This document shows, piece after piece, positions 1-8,701 of a stretch of 32,012 bases of DNA. Numbering within the stretch: position 1 is the stretch's first letter; each line of letters opens with the position of its first letter. Position numbers and translations under genes: made by a program. Below the pieces are notes generated by a model that was not told the origin of the DNA, did not search any database, and worked only from the letters and a program-made list of their open reading frames with translations. The stretch comes from Syntrophomonadaceae bacterium (lineage in GTDB: Bacteria; Bacillota_D; Dethiobacteria; DTU022; PWGO01). The stretch spans positions 1 through 32,012 of the forward strand of contig PWGT01000088.1 of NCBI GenBank assembly GCA_003554535.1. Direction: 5' to 3'.

Positions 1-113
1 AAAAGGCACGGGAAAATAGTTGATTTGAAAAGATAAATTGTTGATAATTGTTGATATATAAACCAAAAATTTTTTCATATATAATTCTATGTTATTAATT
101 GCAGCAATAAATA

Positions 114-122
114 TGCTATAAT
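114..122 (+). promoter_or_regulatory. Extended -10 promoter of the por operon
   Basis: The sequence TGCTATAAT is a consensus extended -10 element (TG, one base, then TATAAT at 117-122). No good -35 hexamer lies 17 bp upstream, which is tolerated when the TG extension is present. Transcription would start near 129 and give a leader of about 100 nt before porG. The 8-bp sequence AGCAAAAT occurs twice just downstream (138-145 and 156-163). Confidence 0.6.
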
Positions 123-164
123 AATGAGTTAGTAACTAGCAAAATGCTTTAACCAAGCAAAATA

Positions 165-197
165 CTCAAGAAAGCAAACTATTCAACCTTTCTTGAG
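165..197 (+). promoter_or_regulatory. Perfect 10-bp inverted repeat in the por leader
   Basis: CTCAAGAAAG (165-174) and CTTTCTTGAG (188-197) are exact reverse complements separated by 13 nt. The repeat lies between the promoter and the porG ribosome site. No T-run follows, so it is not an ordinary terminator. It could be an operator or an mRNA hairpin. It does not match the CodY box that I know. Confidence 0.5.
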
Positions 198-232
198 AAA
201 AATTGAAACCATTCATTTAGAGGAGGTGGATA

Positions 233-832
233 TTGTTGACCGAATCAAACAATATTACCGAAATACGGTGGCATGCTCGTGGCGGACAGGGAGCAGTTAC
301 TGCCTCCAAAACACTGGTAGAAATGGTTCTACCCAAAGGCATGTACTTTCAATCATTTCCTGAATACGGCCCGGAGCGTATGGGGGCGCCGGTGCAAATT
401 TTCAATCGCATTAGCCCTAAACCAATATCTGTTTATTGTGCGATTACCGAACCAGAAATCGTAGTAGTAGTAGATTCCACCTTAATGGATGTGGTGGATG
501 TGACCTCTGGGTTAAAACCGGGAGGCACCATTGTGATTAATACTCACCTGGAGCCGGAAGAAATTAGCAAAATGTACAATTTACAAGATTACCACCTTTA
601 CACACTTGATGCCACTCACATTGCCCTGGAAACAATTAAAAGGCCATTTTCCAATATCCCCATGCTGGGAGCACTTATCAAGGTTACTGGCCTGTTAGGG
701 AAGGATGAAGCTGCCGAATTATTAAAAGAATCATTTGGCAAAAGATTTCCTTCTACTGTAGTTGAGAAAAATATAGAAGCATTAACCCGCGCATTTGAGG
801 AGGTTAAAGAACATGAAAAAGTGGGATATTAA
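233..832 (+). CDS. porG: Pyruvate (2-oxoacid):ferredoxin oxidoreductase, gamma subunit
   Basis: This is the gamma subunit of a four-subunit 2-oxoacid:ferredoxin oxidoreductase, a cytoplasmic enzyme that oxidises pyruvate to acetyl-CoA and CO2 with reduction of ferredoxin. The 199-residue product opens with the family motif RWHARGGQGAVTASK and continues with FPEYGPERMGAPVQ, both typical of PorG. Translation begins at TTG 233 or the adjacent TTG 236; AGAGGAGGTGG at 219-229 fits either. It is the first gene of porG-porD-porA-porB, and its 3' end overlaps porD by 20 nt. The order gamma-delta-alpha-beta is the usual one for the split enzyme. Pyruvate is the likely substrate because of the downstream alpha and beta subunits, but a related 2-oxoacid cannot be excluded. 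Confidence 0.93.
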   Translation: MLTESNNITEIRWHARGGQGAVTASKTLVEMVLPKGMYFQSFPEYGPERMGAPVQIFNRISPKPISVYCAITEPEIVVVVDSTLMDVVDVTSGLKPGGTIVINTHLEPEEISKMYNLQDYHLYTLDATHIALETIKRPFSNIPMLGALIKVTGLLGKDEAAELLKESFGKRFPSTVVEKNIEALTRAFEEVKEHEKVGY

Positions 833-1145
833 AGATATCAATAGTTGGGGCTGGCGGGATCATCCGCTGGGAGGCACGATTCCGGAATCAGGCAATGCTG
901 CCACCTATCCCACCGGGGGCTGGAGATCACAAAGGCCGGTGAGAGATGATGAGGCCTGTAACGATTGCTTGATATGTTTCATCTTTTGTCCGGAAATAGC
1001 AATCAGCGCCGAAGAAGACAAGATAGGTGAAATTAACTTATACCACTGCAAGGGATGCGGCATTTGCGCCAGAGAATGCCCTCGCAAAGCCATTGAAATG
1101 GTTGATGAAGTGGAAGCACAGAGCAAAGAGAGGGGTGAAAATTAA
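813..1145 (+). CDS. porD: Pyruvate:ferredoxin oxidoreductase, delta (2[4Fe-4S] ferredoxin) subunit
   Basis: This is the small electron-transfer subunit of the PFOR complex. The 110-residue protein has two classical CxxCxxCxxxCP cluster motifs, CNDCLICFIFCP and CKGCGICARECP, so it should carry two [4Fe-4S] clusters that pass electrons to external ferredoxin. ATG 813 is chosen over an upstream in-frame codon at 795 because GAGGAGG at 797-803 sits 9 nt before it. The gene starts inside porG, and porA begins one base after its stop, so translation is probably coupled along the operon. The N-terminal region, including TYPTGGWRSQRP, is characteristic of PorD and distinguishes it from a free ferredoxin. 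Confidence 0.93.
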   Translation: MKKWDIKDINSWGWRDHPLGGTIPESGNAATYPTGGWRSQRPVRDDEACNDCLICFIFCPEIAISAEEDKIGEINLYHCKGCGICARECPRKAIEMVDEVEAQSKERGEN

Positions 1146-1146
1146 T

Positions 1147-2334
1147 ATGCCAAAACCAGCTGCTGTTGTAGGAACAGATGCGGTTGCCGAAGCTATGCGC
1201 CAAGTTCAGCCTGATGTTGTGGCTGCTTACCCAATTACTCCCCAAACGGCTATAGTGGAAACTTTTTCACAGATGGTGGCTAACGGGGAAGTTCATACAG
1301 AAATGATTAATGTGGAAAGCGAACACAGTGCCATGAGTGCCTGCATAGGTGCAGCAGGCGGTGGTGCAAGAGTCATGACTGCCACATCATCACAAGGATT
1401 GGCACTCATGTGGGAGCTCTTGTATATAGCCTCGGGATTGCGCTTGCCCATTGTAATGCCTAATGTAAACAGGGCGCTTTCAGCTCCCATTAACATCCAT
1501 TGCGACCATAGTGATAGCATGGGAGCCAGAGATTCCGGTTGGATACAGCTGTACAGTGAAAACGCTCAAGAAGCATATGAAAACACTATTCAAGCCATGC
1601 GTATTTCTGAGCACCAGGATGTATTATTACCCACCATGGTCAATCTGGATGGCTTTATTATTAGCCATAGCACGGAAAGGGTTGATTTTTATGAAGATGA
1701 AAAAGTACGCAACTTCGTAGGTGAATACAAGCCACATTACAGTCTTTTAGATCCTGAAAATCCTGTTTCCATGGGCAATTTCGACTCCCTGGGCGGTTTT
1801 TATTTTGAGCTAAAACGAGCTCAGGAAGAAGCTCTAGAAAACTCCTTCCCCATAATTGAAAAAGTAGGGGAAGAATTTGGCAAAGAATTTGGAACCCATT
1901 ACGGTTTAATTGAAAGCCACTACCTGGAAGATGCCCAGGTAGCCCTGGTTGCCTTGGGTTCGGCTGCAGGTACAGCCAAATTCGTTGTAAACAAAATGCG
2001 AGAACAAGGCCATCCGGTAGGGCTTCTCAAACTCCGTGTTTTCCGTCCTTTCCCTGCGGAAACTTTAAGAAAAACCTTGGCCCACATTCCAGTAATAGGC
2101 GTCATGGATCGTTCCCTGACTTTTGCTGGCAGTCAAGGCGGCCCGGTATTTAATGAGATGCGCTCTGTATTTTATGAATTAGACAATAGACCTCGCATTG
2201 AAAGCATAGTCTACGGCCTGGGAGGAAGAGACCTCGGGCCAGAACTTATAGAAGGTCACCTTCATGAACTCCTACAGGGCCGTTATACTGAAGGTGTAAA
2301 ATACCTTGGATTAAGGGAAGGTGAGAATAAATAA
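1147..2334 (+). CDS. porA: Pyruvate:ferredoxin oxidoreductase, alpha subunit
   Basis: The alpha subunit provides the pyrimidine-binding half of the thiamine diphosphate site and much of the substrate pocket. The 395-residue protein has the hallmark AAYPITPQTAIVE near the start and the conserved TATSSQGLALM and NRALSAPINIHCDHSD segments, followed by the C-terminal transketolase-type domain (VALGSAAGTAKFVV). An upstream extension is open to 1027 but overlaps porD. ATG 1147 is preferred because it follows the porD stop by one base and has AGAGGGGTG just upstream. The stop overlaps the porB start in the sequence TAATG. The length is normal for PorA. Assignment to pyruvate, not 2-oxoisovalerate or 2-oxoglutarate, rests on overall resemblance and is an inference. 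Confidence 0.93.
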   Translation: MPKPAAVVGTDAVAEAMRQVQPDVVAAYPITPQTAIVETFSQMVANGEVHTEMINVESEHSAMSACIGAAGGGARVMTATSSQGLALMWELLYIASGLRLPIVMPNVNRALSAPINIHCDHSDSMGARDSGWIQLYSENAQEAYENTIQAMRISEHQDVLLPTMVNLDGFIISHSTERVDFYEDEKVRNFVGEYKPHYSLLDPENPVSMGNFDSLGGFYFELKRAQEEALENSFPIIEKVGEEFGKEFGTHYGLIESHYLEDAQVALVALGSAAGTAKFVVNKMREQGHPVGLLKLRVFRPFPAETLRKTLAHIPVIGVMDRSLTFAGSQGGPVFNEMRSVFYELDNRPRIESIVYGLGGRDLGPELIEGHLHELLQGRYTEGVKYLGLREGENK

Positions 2335-3266
2335 TGAAACTAAAAGAAATGGTCCATAAAAAAGAACAGCTTACCGGAGGACACCGCATGTGCGCTGGTT
2401 GTGGCGCACCAATAGCCATTAGGCAAACTTTGATGGGAGTACCGGATGATGTGGAACTGGTAGTTGTAAATCCCACGGGATGTCTGGAAGTTTCAACTAC
2501 TATCTACCCGTACTCAGCTTGGGAAACCTCTTACATGCACAGCGCATTTGAAAACGCTGCTTCCACTTTGAGCGGCATCGAGACAGCCTACCGCAGCCTG
2601 AAAAAACAGGGCAAGGTAGACGCTGACTACCGGTTTGTAGCTTTCGCCGGAGACGGTGGAACTTATGACATCGGCTTCCAGGCTCTCTCCGGAGCACTGG
2701 AAAGAGGCCATCGCATGGTTTATGTCTGCTACAACAATGAGGCATACATGAATACCGGAATTCAGCGTTCCGGGGCAACAAGTTTTGGGGCCTGGACCAC
2801 CACCAGTCCAGTAGGCGAAGAAAGCGTAGGCAAATCCCAATTTCGCAAAGATTTAACAGCAATCGTAGCCGCGCATGGCATTCCTTACACTGCTCAGGCC
2901 TCCATTAGCAACTGGCGTGACCTGGCAAACAAAGCCGCCAAAGCATTTGCAACTGACGGTCCGGCTTTTTTGAATATTATGGCTCCCTGCCACCGCGGCT
3001 GGAGATTCCCCATAGAGGAAACTGTTAATATGGCCCGGATGGCTGTCCAGTCTAAAGTATGGCCTCTTTATGAAGTAGAATATGGGGAGTGGAAGCTAAA
3101 CTACAAACCTAAAAAAGAAGTTCCCCTGGAAGATTACTTAAAACTCCAGGGACGTTTTGCCCATCTGGTCAAAAAAGAAGAAAATCAGAAATACGTGGAA
3201 ACTCTGCAACAATTTATTAATGAAGAATGGCAACGCTTGCTGAAAAAATGTGGAGAAGAAGAATAG
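2334..3266 (+). CDS. porB: Pyruvate:ferredoxin oxidoreductase, beta subunit
   Basis: The beta subunit binds the diphosphate of thiamine diphosphate and an iron-sulphur cluster. The 310-residue protein has the early HRMCAGCGAPIA motif and the thiamine diphosphate signature GDGGTYDIG followed about 20 residues later by CYNNEAYMNTG. Cysteines in CAGC, NPTGCLE and the late APCHRGW segment match the cluster ligands expected for PorB. ATG 2334 overlaps the porA TAA stop by one base, so translation is coupled. It is the last gene of the operon and is followed by a strong hairpin terminator. The length and motifs show no sign of damage. Confidence 0.94.
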   Translation: MKLKEMVHKKEQLTGGHRMCAGCGAPIAIRQTLMGVPDDVELVVVNPTGCLEVSTTIYPYSAWETSYMHSAFENAASTLSGIETAYRSLKKQGKVDADYRFVAFAGDGGTYDIGFQALSGALERGHRMVYVCYNNEAYMNTGIQRSGATSFGAWTTTSPVGEESVGKSQFRKDLTAIVAAHGIPYTAQASISNWRDLANKAAKAFATDGPAFLNIMAPCHRGWRFPIEETVNMARMAVQSKVWPLYEVEYGEWKLNYKPKKEVPLEDYLKLQGRFAHLVKKEENQKYVETLQQFINEEWQRLLKKCGEEE

Positions 3267-3293
3267 CTAATAATATAACTACTATACATTTAA

Positions 3294-3326
3294 AAAAAGA
3301 AGGGGTGTAAAACACCCCTTCTTTTT
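3294..3326. terminator. Bidirectional rho-independent terminator between porB and codY
   Basis: A 14-bp perfect stem (3294-3307 with 3313-3326, GC core GGGGTG/CACCCC) has a 5-nt loop. It is preceded by an A-run and ends in a T-run. It therefore reads as an intrinsic terminator on both strands, serving the convergent porB and codY transcripts. Confidence 0.9.
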
Positions 3327-3347
3327 ATACCAGAAATTGTTACTATC

Positions 3348-4142
3348 CTAGCTTATCCGCTTGAAAATTTCTTCCTTGAATAAGGTGGTTTTAACCTTAA
3401 TGTAGGTACCTTTCATGCCCAGGGATCGGGAATCTATAATACCTGCACTTTCAAATTTACGAAGGGCATTAACTATAACTGAACGGGTAATACCAAGGCT
3501 ATCAGCTATCTTGCTGGCTACTACGATCCCCTCGCCACCATCAAGTTCCTTGAAAATTTCTTCCATAGCTTCCAATTCCGAATAAGAAAGACTTCCAAAA
3601 GCCACATCTATAATGGTACGATACCGAGTTTCTTCAATCTTACGCTCTTCCCTTGCTCGCATCATTTCCATGCTAATAATACCTGCACCTATTTCCGCCA
3701 TAACTATATCATCAATGCCGAATTCTCCTTCAAACCTGTGAAGCAAAAGTGTGCCCAAACGCTCACCTTCGCCCACAATAGGAACCACAGCAAGGACCTC
3801 TGGCCTGTACTTGCACTCGAAAGTATTTTCCTTTTCAAATATGCAATAGTCACTTTCCTGGACTATATTTGTTCTTGATTCCTCTGTTCCTAATAAAAAC
3901 TTTTCATTATACCAGGCTGGAAACTCTCCCCGCTCAATAATATTCTCCTTGAAATAATCGCATTCAAACTTGCTTAGCAAGCTATAACCCAATATCTTAC
4001 CCTGAGTAGAGACAATAAAGATATTTGAGTTAATGCCTTCTCTTAGTATTTTGGCTCCTTCTTCAAAGTTTAGAGAAGTAGTAGAGCTTTGGATTGTCTG
4101 CTTCATATACCTAACTCTTTCCAGCAATGTTGTTGGTTCCAT
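3348..4142 (-). CDS. codY: GTP/branched-chain amino acid-sensing global regulator CodY
   Basis: CodY is the nutritional repressor of Bacillota. It senses branched-chain amino acids through an N-terminal GAF domain and often GTP, and binds DNA through a C-terminal winged helix. The product is about 264 residues, the normal length. The C-terminal region has the characteristic recognition segment ASKIADSLGITRSVIVNALR followed by KFESAGIIDSRSLGMKGTY. The open frame extends to a GTG at 4154, but that GTG lies inside the ribosome site AAGGTGG. ATG 4142, 8 nt beyond the site, is the better start. It stands alone with its own promoter at 4206-4234. No nearby gene shows a convincing CodY box by eye. 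Confidence 0.95.
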   Translation of the reverse strand: MEPTTLLERVRYMKQTIQSSTTSLNFEEGAKILREGINSNIFIVSTQGKILGYSLLSKFECDYFKENIIERGEFPAWYNEKFLLGTEESRTNIVQESDYCIFEKENTFECKYRPEVLAVVPIVGEGERLGTLLLHRFEGEFGIDDIVMAEIGAGIISMEMMRAREERKIEETRYRTIIDVAFGSLSYSELEAMEEIFKELDGGEGIVVASKIADSLGITRSVIVNALRKFESAGIIDSRSLGMKGTYIKVKTTLFKEEIFKRIS

Positions 4143-4205
4143 TTGTATTTCCACCTTTCTCCTTTATAAGCTTAGGTACACTAATAACCTTTATAGTTCT
4201 TCCTA

Positions 4206-4234
4206 ATAATATGATTTCTTTTTATTTCTGTCAA
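4206..4234 (-). promoter_or_regulatory. Sigma-A promoter of codY
   Basis: On the minus strand TTGACA (4229-4234) and TATTAT (4206-4211) are separated by exactly 17 bp. This is a near-consensus housekeeping promoter. Transcription would start near 4199, giving a leader of about 55 nt. Confidence 0.8.
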
Positions 4235-4328
4235 TAGATTTCCTCATAAATATTTTATATATTTTTTATTATCACATATTTATCCTAAAACACCCCTATT
4301 TTTTCAAAGTTGACAATTATACTTATTT

Positions 4329-7300
4329 TCACTGGTATAATCTGGAATGCCTGCGCAGGTAATTTTGGACTGATACGCTTTGTAAATCTCTACCCTCTCT
4401 CACATATTTTAAAGCCTGCCAAATTTCCCTCGCTGTATCCAGGGATGTTAAACAATAAATGCTGTGATCTGCTGCTGCCCGGCGAATCCTAAAACCATCC
4501 CTTTCCGGTGCCTTACCTCTGGTCAAAGTATTTATAACCAGATTCACCTCTCCATTGCGTAACATATCAATAATATGGGGCGATCCCTCTCTTACTTTTC
4601 GGACTCGTTCCACCGGAATACCATGCTTTTCTAAAAATGCAGCGGTCCCCTCAGTGGCCATAATTTTATATTCAAGATCAGCAAAACCTTTAATGATCTC
4701 CAGAGCATCTTGCTTCTCTTTATCTGATATAGTAGCCAAAATTTTTCCTTCCAAAGGAAGTGAGAATCCTGCAGATATTAAAGCCTTATATAAAGCTGTG
4801 GCAAAATCACCTCCCATGCCAATAACCTCTCCGGTAGACTTCATTTCCGGGCCCAATACAGTATCCAGGTCCATTATTTTTCCAAATGAAAAAACGGGGG
4901 CTTTAACACTCACATAAGGCGGATCATCGTAAATTCCTCCCCTATAACCCATTTCTGCCAAATTCTTGCCAAGGCTTATTTTGGTAGCCAGGTTAATCAA
5001 GGGAATACCCGTGACTTTGCTCATGAACGGAACAGTGCGGCTGGAACGAGGATTAGCTTCCAGGACGTATAATTCTCCTTCATGCATAACATACTGGATA
5101 TTTATTATGCCTCTTACTTGCAAAGCTGCACCTAATTTGCGCGTCGTTTCGGTCAATCTTGCATAATCTTCCTTAGCCAATCTCTGAGGAGGGTATACGG
5201 CAATACTGTCACCGGAATGAACCCCAGCTCGTTCAATATGCTCCATAATCCCAGGCACCAAAACATCTTTACCATCACATACGGCATCAACTTCCAACTC
5301 CAGCCCTCCCATATACTTATCCACAAATACCGGATGGTTGGGAGTTACTTTTACCGCAGTCTCCATATATTCATTAAGTTCTTCTTCCCTATAAACGATT
5401 TCCATGGCCCGACCTCCCAGAACATAAGAAGGCCTAACTACCACCGGGTAACCCACCTCGCTTGCTGTCTTAAAAGCCTGTGCAGGAGATACACAAGCTT
5501 TGCCTGGCGGTCTTTTCATATCTAGCTTTTCCAAGATAGCGTCAAACTTTTCCCGATCTTCGGTTCGATCCAGGTTTTCCACTGAAGTTCCCAAAACTTT
5601 TACCCCATTCTCCTCCAGAGCACCGGCAAGGTTAATAGCAGTCTGTCCCCCAAATTGAACTATGGCTCCATCCGGCTTTTCCCTCTCAATCACATTCATT
5701 ACATCTTCAGCAGTTAGAGGTTCAAAAAATAACTGGTCAGAAGTATCAAAGTCAGTACTTACCGTTTCCGGGTTGTTATTAATTATGATAGACTCTACTC
5801 CTTCTTCCTGCAGGGCCCAGGCCGCATGGACCGAACAGTAATCAAATTCGACACCTTGGCCAATGCGAATTGGCCCGCTACCCAAAATAACCATCTTTCT
5901 GTTATTTGAACCTGCTGTTTCGTTTTCTTCTTCAAAAGTGGAATAATGATAAGCAGTCTCCGATTCGAATTCTGCTGCACACGTATCCACTTTCTTGTAG
6001 GAAGGAATAAATTTGCGACCATTCTTCAAGCTTTGCAGCTTTTCCATTTCAATGCCCAACACTTCACAAATAGCCTCATCATTAAAACCCATCCGGTGAG
6101 CTTTCCACCACAGCGAATCATCGATACTATCATCACTTCTATTATTCAGGACAGATTTTAATTCCTTTTCCATGAGCACTATATTATTTACCTTGGATAT
6201 GAAAAATGGATCAATCAATGTTAATTCGTGGATTTCTTCAGGGGTAAAACCGCGCCGTAAAGCTTCCGTCAAGACAAACAACCTTTCATCGTCAGGATTG
6301 ACCAGGCGGCGCCTTATCTCAGAATCGGAAACATTCTCTATTTCTGGCAAATACATCCCCCGGACACCTATTTCCAGAGAACGCGCTGCTTTCATCAATG
6401 CAGCTTCCAGATTCCTTTCCAGGGACATTACTTCACCAGTGGCTTTCATCTGGGTGCCCAAACGGCGCTGTGCCAAGGCAAATTTATCGAATGGCCAGCG
6501 AGGAACTTTAACCACACAATAATCAAGAACCGGTTCAAAACAGGAGTTATTAATACCAGTAACTGTGTTGTTAATATCGCCCAGTTCAACTCCCACAGCA
6601 ATTTTACTGGCTACCCTGGCTATGGGATAACCAGTGGCCTTAGAAGCCAAAGCGCTGGAACGGCTAACGCGGGGATTAACCTCTATAACAGCGTATTCCA
6701 GGCTTTGAGGGTGAAGAGCAAATTGAATATTACATCCACCTTCAACACCCAGGGCCCTGATGATCTTGTAAGAAGCATCGCGCAGCAAGTTATACTCGGC
6801 AGGCCCAAGGGTCTGAGCAGGTGCCACAACAATACTATCACCGGTATGAATGCCTGCGGGATCAAAATTTTCCATGCTACAAATTATTATGCAATTGTCC
6901 CGGGCATCTCGAATAACTTCAAATTCTATCTCTTTCCAGCCTGCCACACTTTTTTCTATCAGCGCCTGGTTAATAATACTGTGCTTTAATCCCTTTATAA
7001 GTGTGGAATCAAGTTCTTCCCGGGAACGCACCATACCTCCGCCAGTTCCCCCGAGGGTGTATGCAGGGCGAATAATAACCGGATACCCCACTTGCTCGGC
7101 AAAAACAGCGGCATCATGTACGTTATCCACTATGGCACTGGGTGGAACCGGCTCGCCAATCTCTTCCATACACTGCTTAAATTTTTCCCGATCTTCTGCT
7201 TTTTCAATGGTTTCCAGAGAGGTACCCAACAATCTTATTTCCAAATCCTCCAGAATACCCTGATTAGCAAGCTCTTTAGCCAAGTTCAAACCAACTTGCC

Positions 7301-7574
7301 CTCCAAGGGTGGGCAACAAGCCCTGCGGTCTTTCCTTTTCCAAAATACGCTTTACGGTATCTACCGTCAGAGGCTCCATATAGGTGTGGTCAGCCATATT
7401 TAAATCAGTCATAATAGTTGCCGGATTACTATTTATGAGAACTATTTCTTTTCTTTCTTCATACAAGGCCCGGCAAGCTTGAGAGCCCGCATAATCAAAT
7501 TCTGCAGCTTGTCCAATTACTATAGGCCCTGAACCTATAACAGCTATCTTTTTTAGATTCTCCGGTGCTTGCAA
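4329..7574 (-). CDS. carB: Carbamoyl phosphate synthase large subunit
   Basis: CarB makes carbamoyl phosphate from bicarbonate, ammonia and two ATP for pyrimidine and arginine synthesis. The 1081-residue product has the usual layout. A first ATP-grasp half (residues 1 to about 400, beginning IAVIGSGPIVIGQAAEFDYAG) is followed by an oligomerisation region with DPFFISKVNNIV. The second ATP-grasp half begins VILGSGPIRIGQGVEFDYCS, and an MGS-like allosteric domain covers roughly the last 140 residues (GKILATISDKEK onward). The start is TTG 7574, preceded by AAAGGAG at about 9 nt. It lies 24 nt after carA and is cotranscribed with it under the PyrR attenuator. No disruption is visible, so the synthetase reaction should be intact even though the partner CarA has lost its glutaminase residues. 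Confidence 0.97.
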   Translation of the reverse strand: MQAPENLKKIAVIGSGPIVIGQAAEFDYAGSQACRALYEERKEIVLINSNPATIMTDLNMADHTYMEPLTVDTVKRILEKERPQGLLPTLGGQVGLNLAKELANQGILEDLEIRLLGTSLETIEKAEDREKFKQCMEEIGEPVPPSAIVDNVHDAAVFAEQVGYPVIIRPAYTLGGTGGGMVRSREELDSTLIKGLKHSIINQALIEKSVAGWKEIEFEVIRDARDNCIIICSMENFDPAGIHTGDSIVVAPAQTLGPAEYNLLRDASYKIIRALGVEGGCNIQFALHPQSLEYAVIEVNPRVSRSSALASKATGYPIARVASKIAVGVELGDINNTVTGINNSCFEPVLDYCVVKVPRWPFDKFALAQRRLGTQMKATGEVMSLERNLEAALMKAARSLEIGVRGMYLPEIENVSDSEIRRRLVNPDDERLFVLTEALRRGFTPEEIHELTLIDPFFISKVNNIVLMEKELKSVLNNRSDDSIDDSLWWKAHRMGFNDEAICEVLGIEMEKLQSLKNGRKFIPSYKKVDTCAAEFESETAYHYSTFEEENETAGSNNRKMVILGSGPIRIGQGVEFDYCSVHAAWALQEEGVESIIINNNPETVSTDFDTSDQLFFEPLTAEDVMNVIEREKPDGAIVQFGGQTAINLAGALEENGVKVLGTSVENLDRTEDREKFDAILEKLDMKRPPGKACVSPAQAFKTASEVGYPVVVRPSYVLGGRAMEIVYREEELNEYMETAVKVTPNHPVFVDKYMGGLELEVDAVCDGKDVLVPGIMEHIERAGVHSGDSIAVYPPQRLAKEDYARLTETTRKLGAALQVRGIINIQYVMHEGELYVLEANPRSSRTVPFMSKVTGIPLINLATKISLGKNLAEMGYRGGIYDDPPYVSVKAPVFSFGKIMDLDTVLGPEMKSTGEVIGMGGDFATALYKALISAGFSLPLEGKILATISDKEKQDALEIIKGFADLEYKIMATEGTAAFLEKHGIPVERVRKVREGSPHIIDMLRNGEVNLVINTLTRGKAPERDGFRIRRAAADHSIYCLTSLDTAREIWQALKYVREGRDLQSVSVQNYLRRHSRLYQ

Positions 7575-7598
7575 TTCTAATATCTCCTTTAACTACTC

Positions 7599-8657
7599 TT
7601 AAATCAAATTCTCTGGCAATCTTGGGGAAAACTCTTTTTCGTTAGCCAAATAATGTGGCCAGAATGAAATCCCCCAAACCGGCCAAACATTATGTTCAAA
7701 CCCTTCCACAGAATTATCATGCATGTTATAGTGAGTCATCTGAATTTGTTCCGGCAAGCTTGCTCTTTCTACCTGCCAGTTGTGATTCTGGGAAGTGGCA
7801 TAAATCCGACCCGTTTTTAAATCCTTAACCGGAATATTATCTCCCCGGTGCCCCCAAAAAGAGGTTGCCACCTCTCCTCCCAGGACACGAACTAAAACAT
7901 ATTTGCCCAGAGAAATCCCCACCAGCGGAACTTTAGGAATGAGCGATCTAATCCTTTCCAACATGCCTTCCCCTGCATCATTAGGATTGCCGGGGCCACC
8001 AGCCATTAAAACACAGGCAGGGTTTAAATCAATAATCTCTTGGGGATTAAAATCAGCTGAAACTATCATAAACTTCTTGCCCTGTTCCTCTAAGGCCCGC
8101 AAAAAACTCAACTTTACCCCGAGATCTATTACAACAACCTCCGGTGCGCTGCAAGAAGAATGCACATATGCTGAAGGAACTGTAATTCTTTCAACCAGCT
8201 TAGAAAATACCGGCTCTGATGCTTTTAAGTTCTTAGCAACAAGTTCTGGATCATCTTTGGCATGGACAATAGAGCCTTTCAATTCTCCCCAACGTTGAAG
8301 ATATCTGGCTACTGCCCTGGTATCCACACCAGTCAAACCGGTAATACCTTGTTTTTGCAAATAATTTGGAAATGAATCTTCTGCTTTCCAGTTAGAAGGA
8401 TGTTCGCAGATTTCCCGCATTATAACTCCCTTTGCCCTGAAGCTAAGGGAGTCTTCGTACAGAGAATTTACTCCGTAATTGCCCTGCAAAGGATAGGTTA
8501 AACAAACAATATTTCCGGACTGGCCAGGATCAGAAACAGCTTGCTGGTAGCCTATCATGCCAGTATGAGCCACCATCTTGCCTTCCACTTTTTCTGTTGC
8601 CCCGCAAGCTATGCCATCAAAATACTTGCCGTCTTCCAAAACCAACCTGGCTTCCAC
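7599..8657 (-). CDS. carA: Carbamoyl phosphate synthase small subunit with a degenerate glutaminase site
   Basis: CarA normally hydrolyses glutamine and channels ammonia to CarB. The N-terminal domain is well conserved (GMIGYQQAVSDP, TYPLQGNYGVN, GLTGVDTRAVARYL), as are GGPGNP and TSQNH in the amidotransferase domain. The catalytic residues are not. The canonical GICLGHQ is GISLGKY here, with Ser249 (codon 7911-7913) in place of the nucleophilic Cys. The canonical YHPE is FWPH, with Trp333 and His335 in place of the catalytic His and Glu. The C-terminal tail is also altered. The 352-residue protein starts at GTG 8657 behind GGAGG at 6 nt. The frame is fully open and upstream of carB, so this is not ordinary decay. 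The protein probably acts as a structural or regulatory partner of an ammonia-using synthase. Confidence 0.9.
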   Translation of the reverse strand: MEARLVLEDGKYFDGIACGATEKVEGKMVAHTGMIGYQQAVSDPGQSGNIVCLTYPLQGNYGVNSLYEDSLSFRAKGVIMREICEHPSNWKAEDSFPNYLQKQGITGLTGVDTRAVARYLQRWGELKGSIVHAKDDPELVAKNLKASEPVFSKLVERITVPSAYVHSSCSAPEVVVIDLGVKLSFLRALEEQGKKFMIVSADFNPQEIIDLNPACVLMAGGPGNPNDAGEGMLERIRSLIPKVPLVGISLGKYVLVRVLGGEVATSFWGHRGDNIPVKDLKTGRIYATSQNHNWQVERASLPEQIQMTHYNMHDNSVEGFEHNVWPVWGISFWPHYLANEKEFSPRLPENLI

Positions 8658-8701
8658 TTTTAACCTCCATTCCTTCTACATATTAAACAGAGCTTGTGCA
8701 T

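Noticed and set aside
2500..2862. Long open frame on the minus strand inside porB
   Set aside because: It lies wholly within a strongly conserved gene on the other strand and its protein shows no family motif or ribosome site, so it is a shadow frame.
3294..3326. Hairpin considered as a CodY or metabolite-sensing site
   Set aside because: A perfect stem with A-run and T-run on both sides between convergent genes is fully explained as a bidirectional terminator.
4555..7403. Many open frames on the plus strand across carB
   Set aside because: All lie opposite a conserved 1081-residue enzyme and none has a recognisable motif.
8064..8298. CarA considered as a pseudogene
   Set aside because: The frame is intact over 352 codons, the rest of the fold is conserved, the start and ribosome site are good, and the PyrR attenuator is kept. 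Selective loss of only the catalytic positions fits a change of function better than decay.
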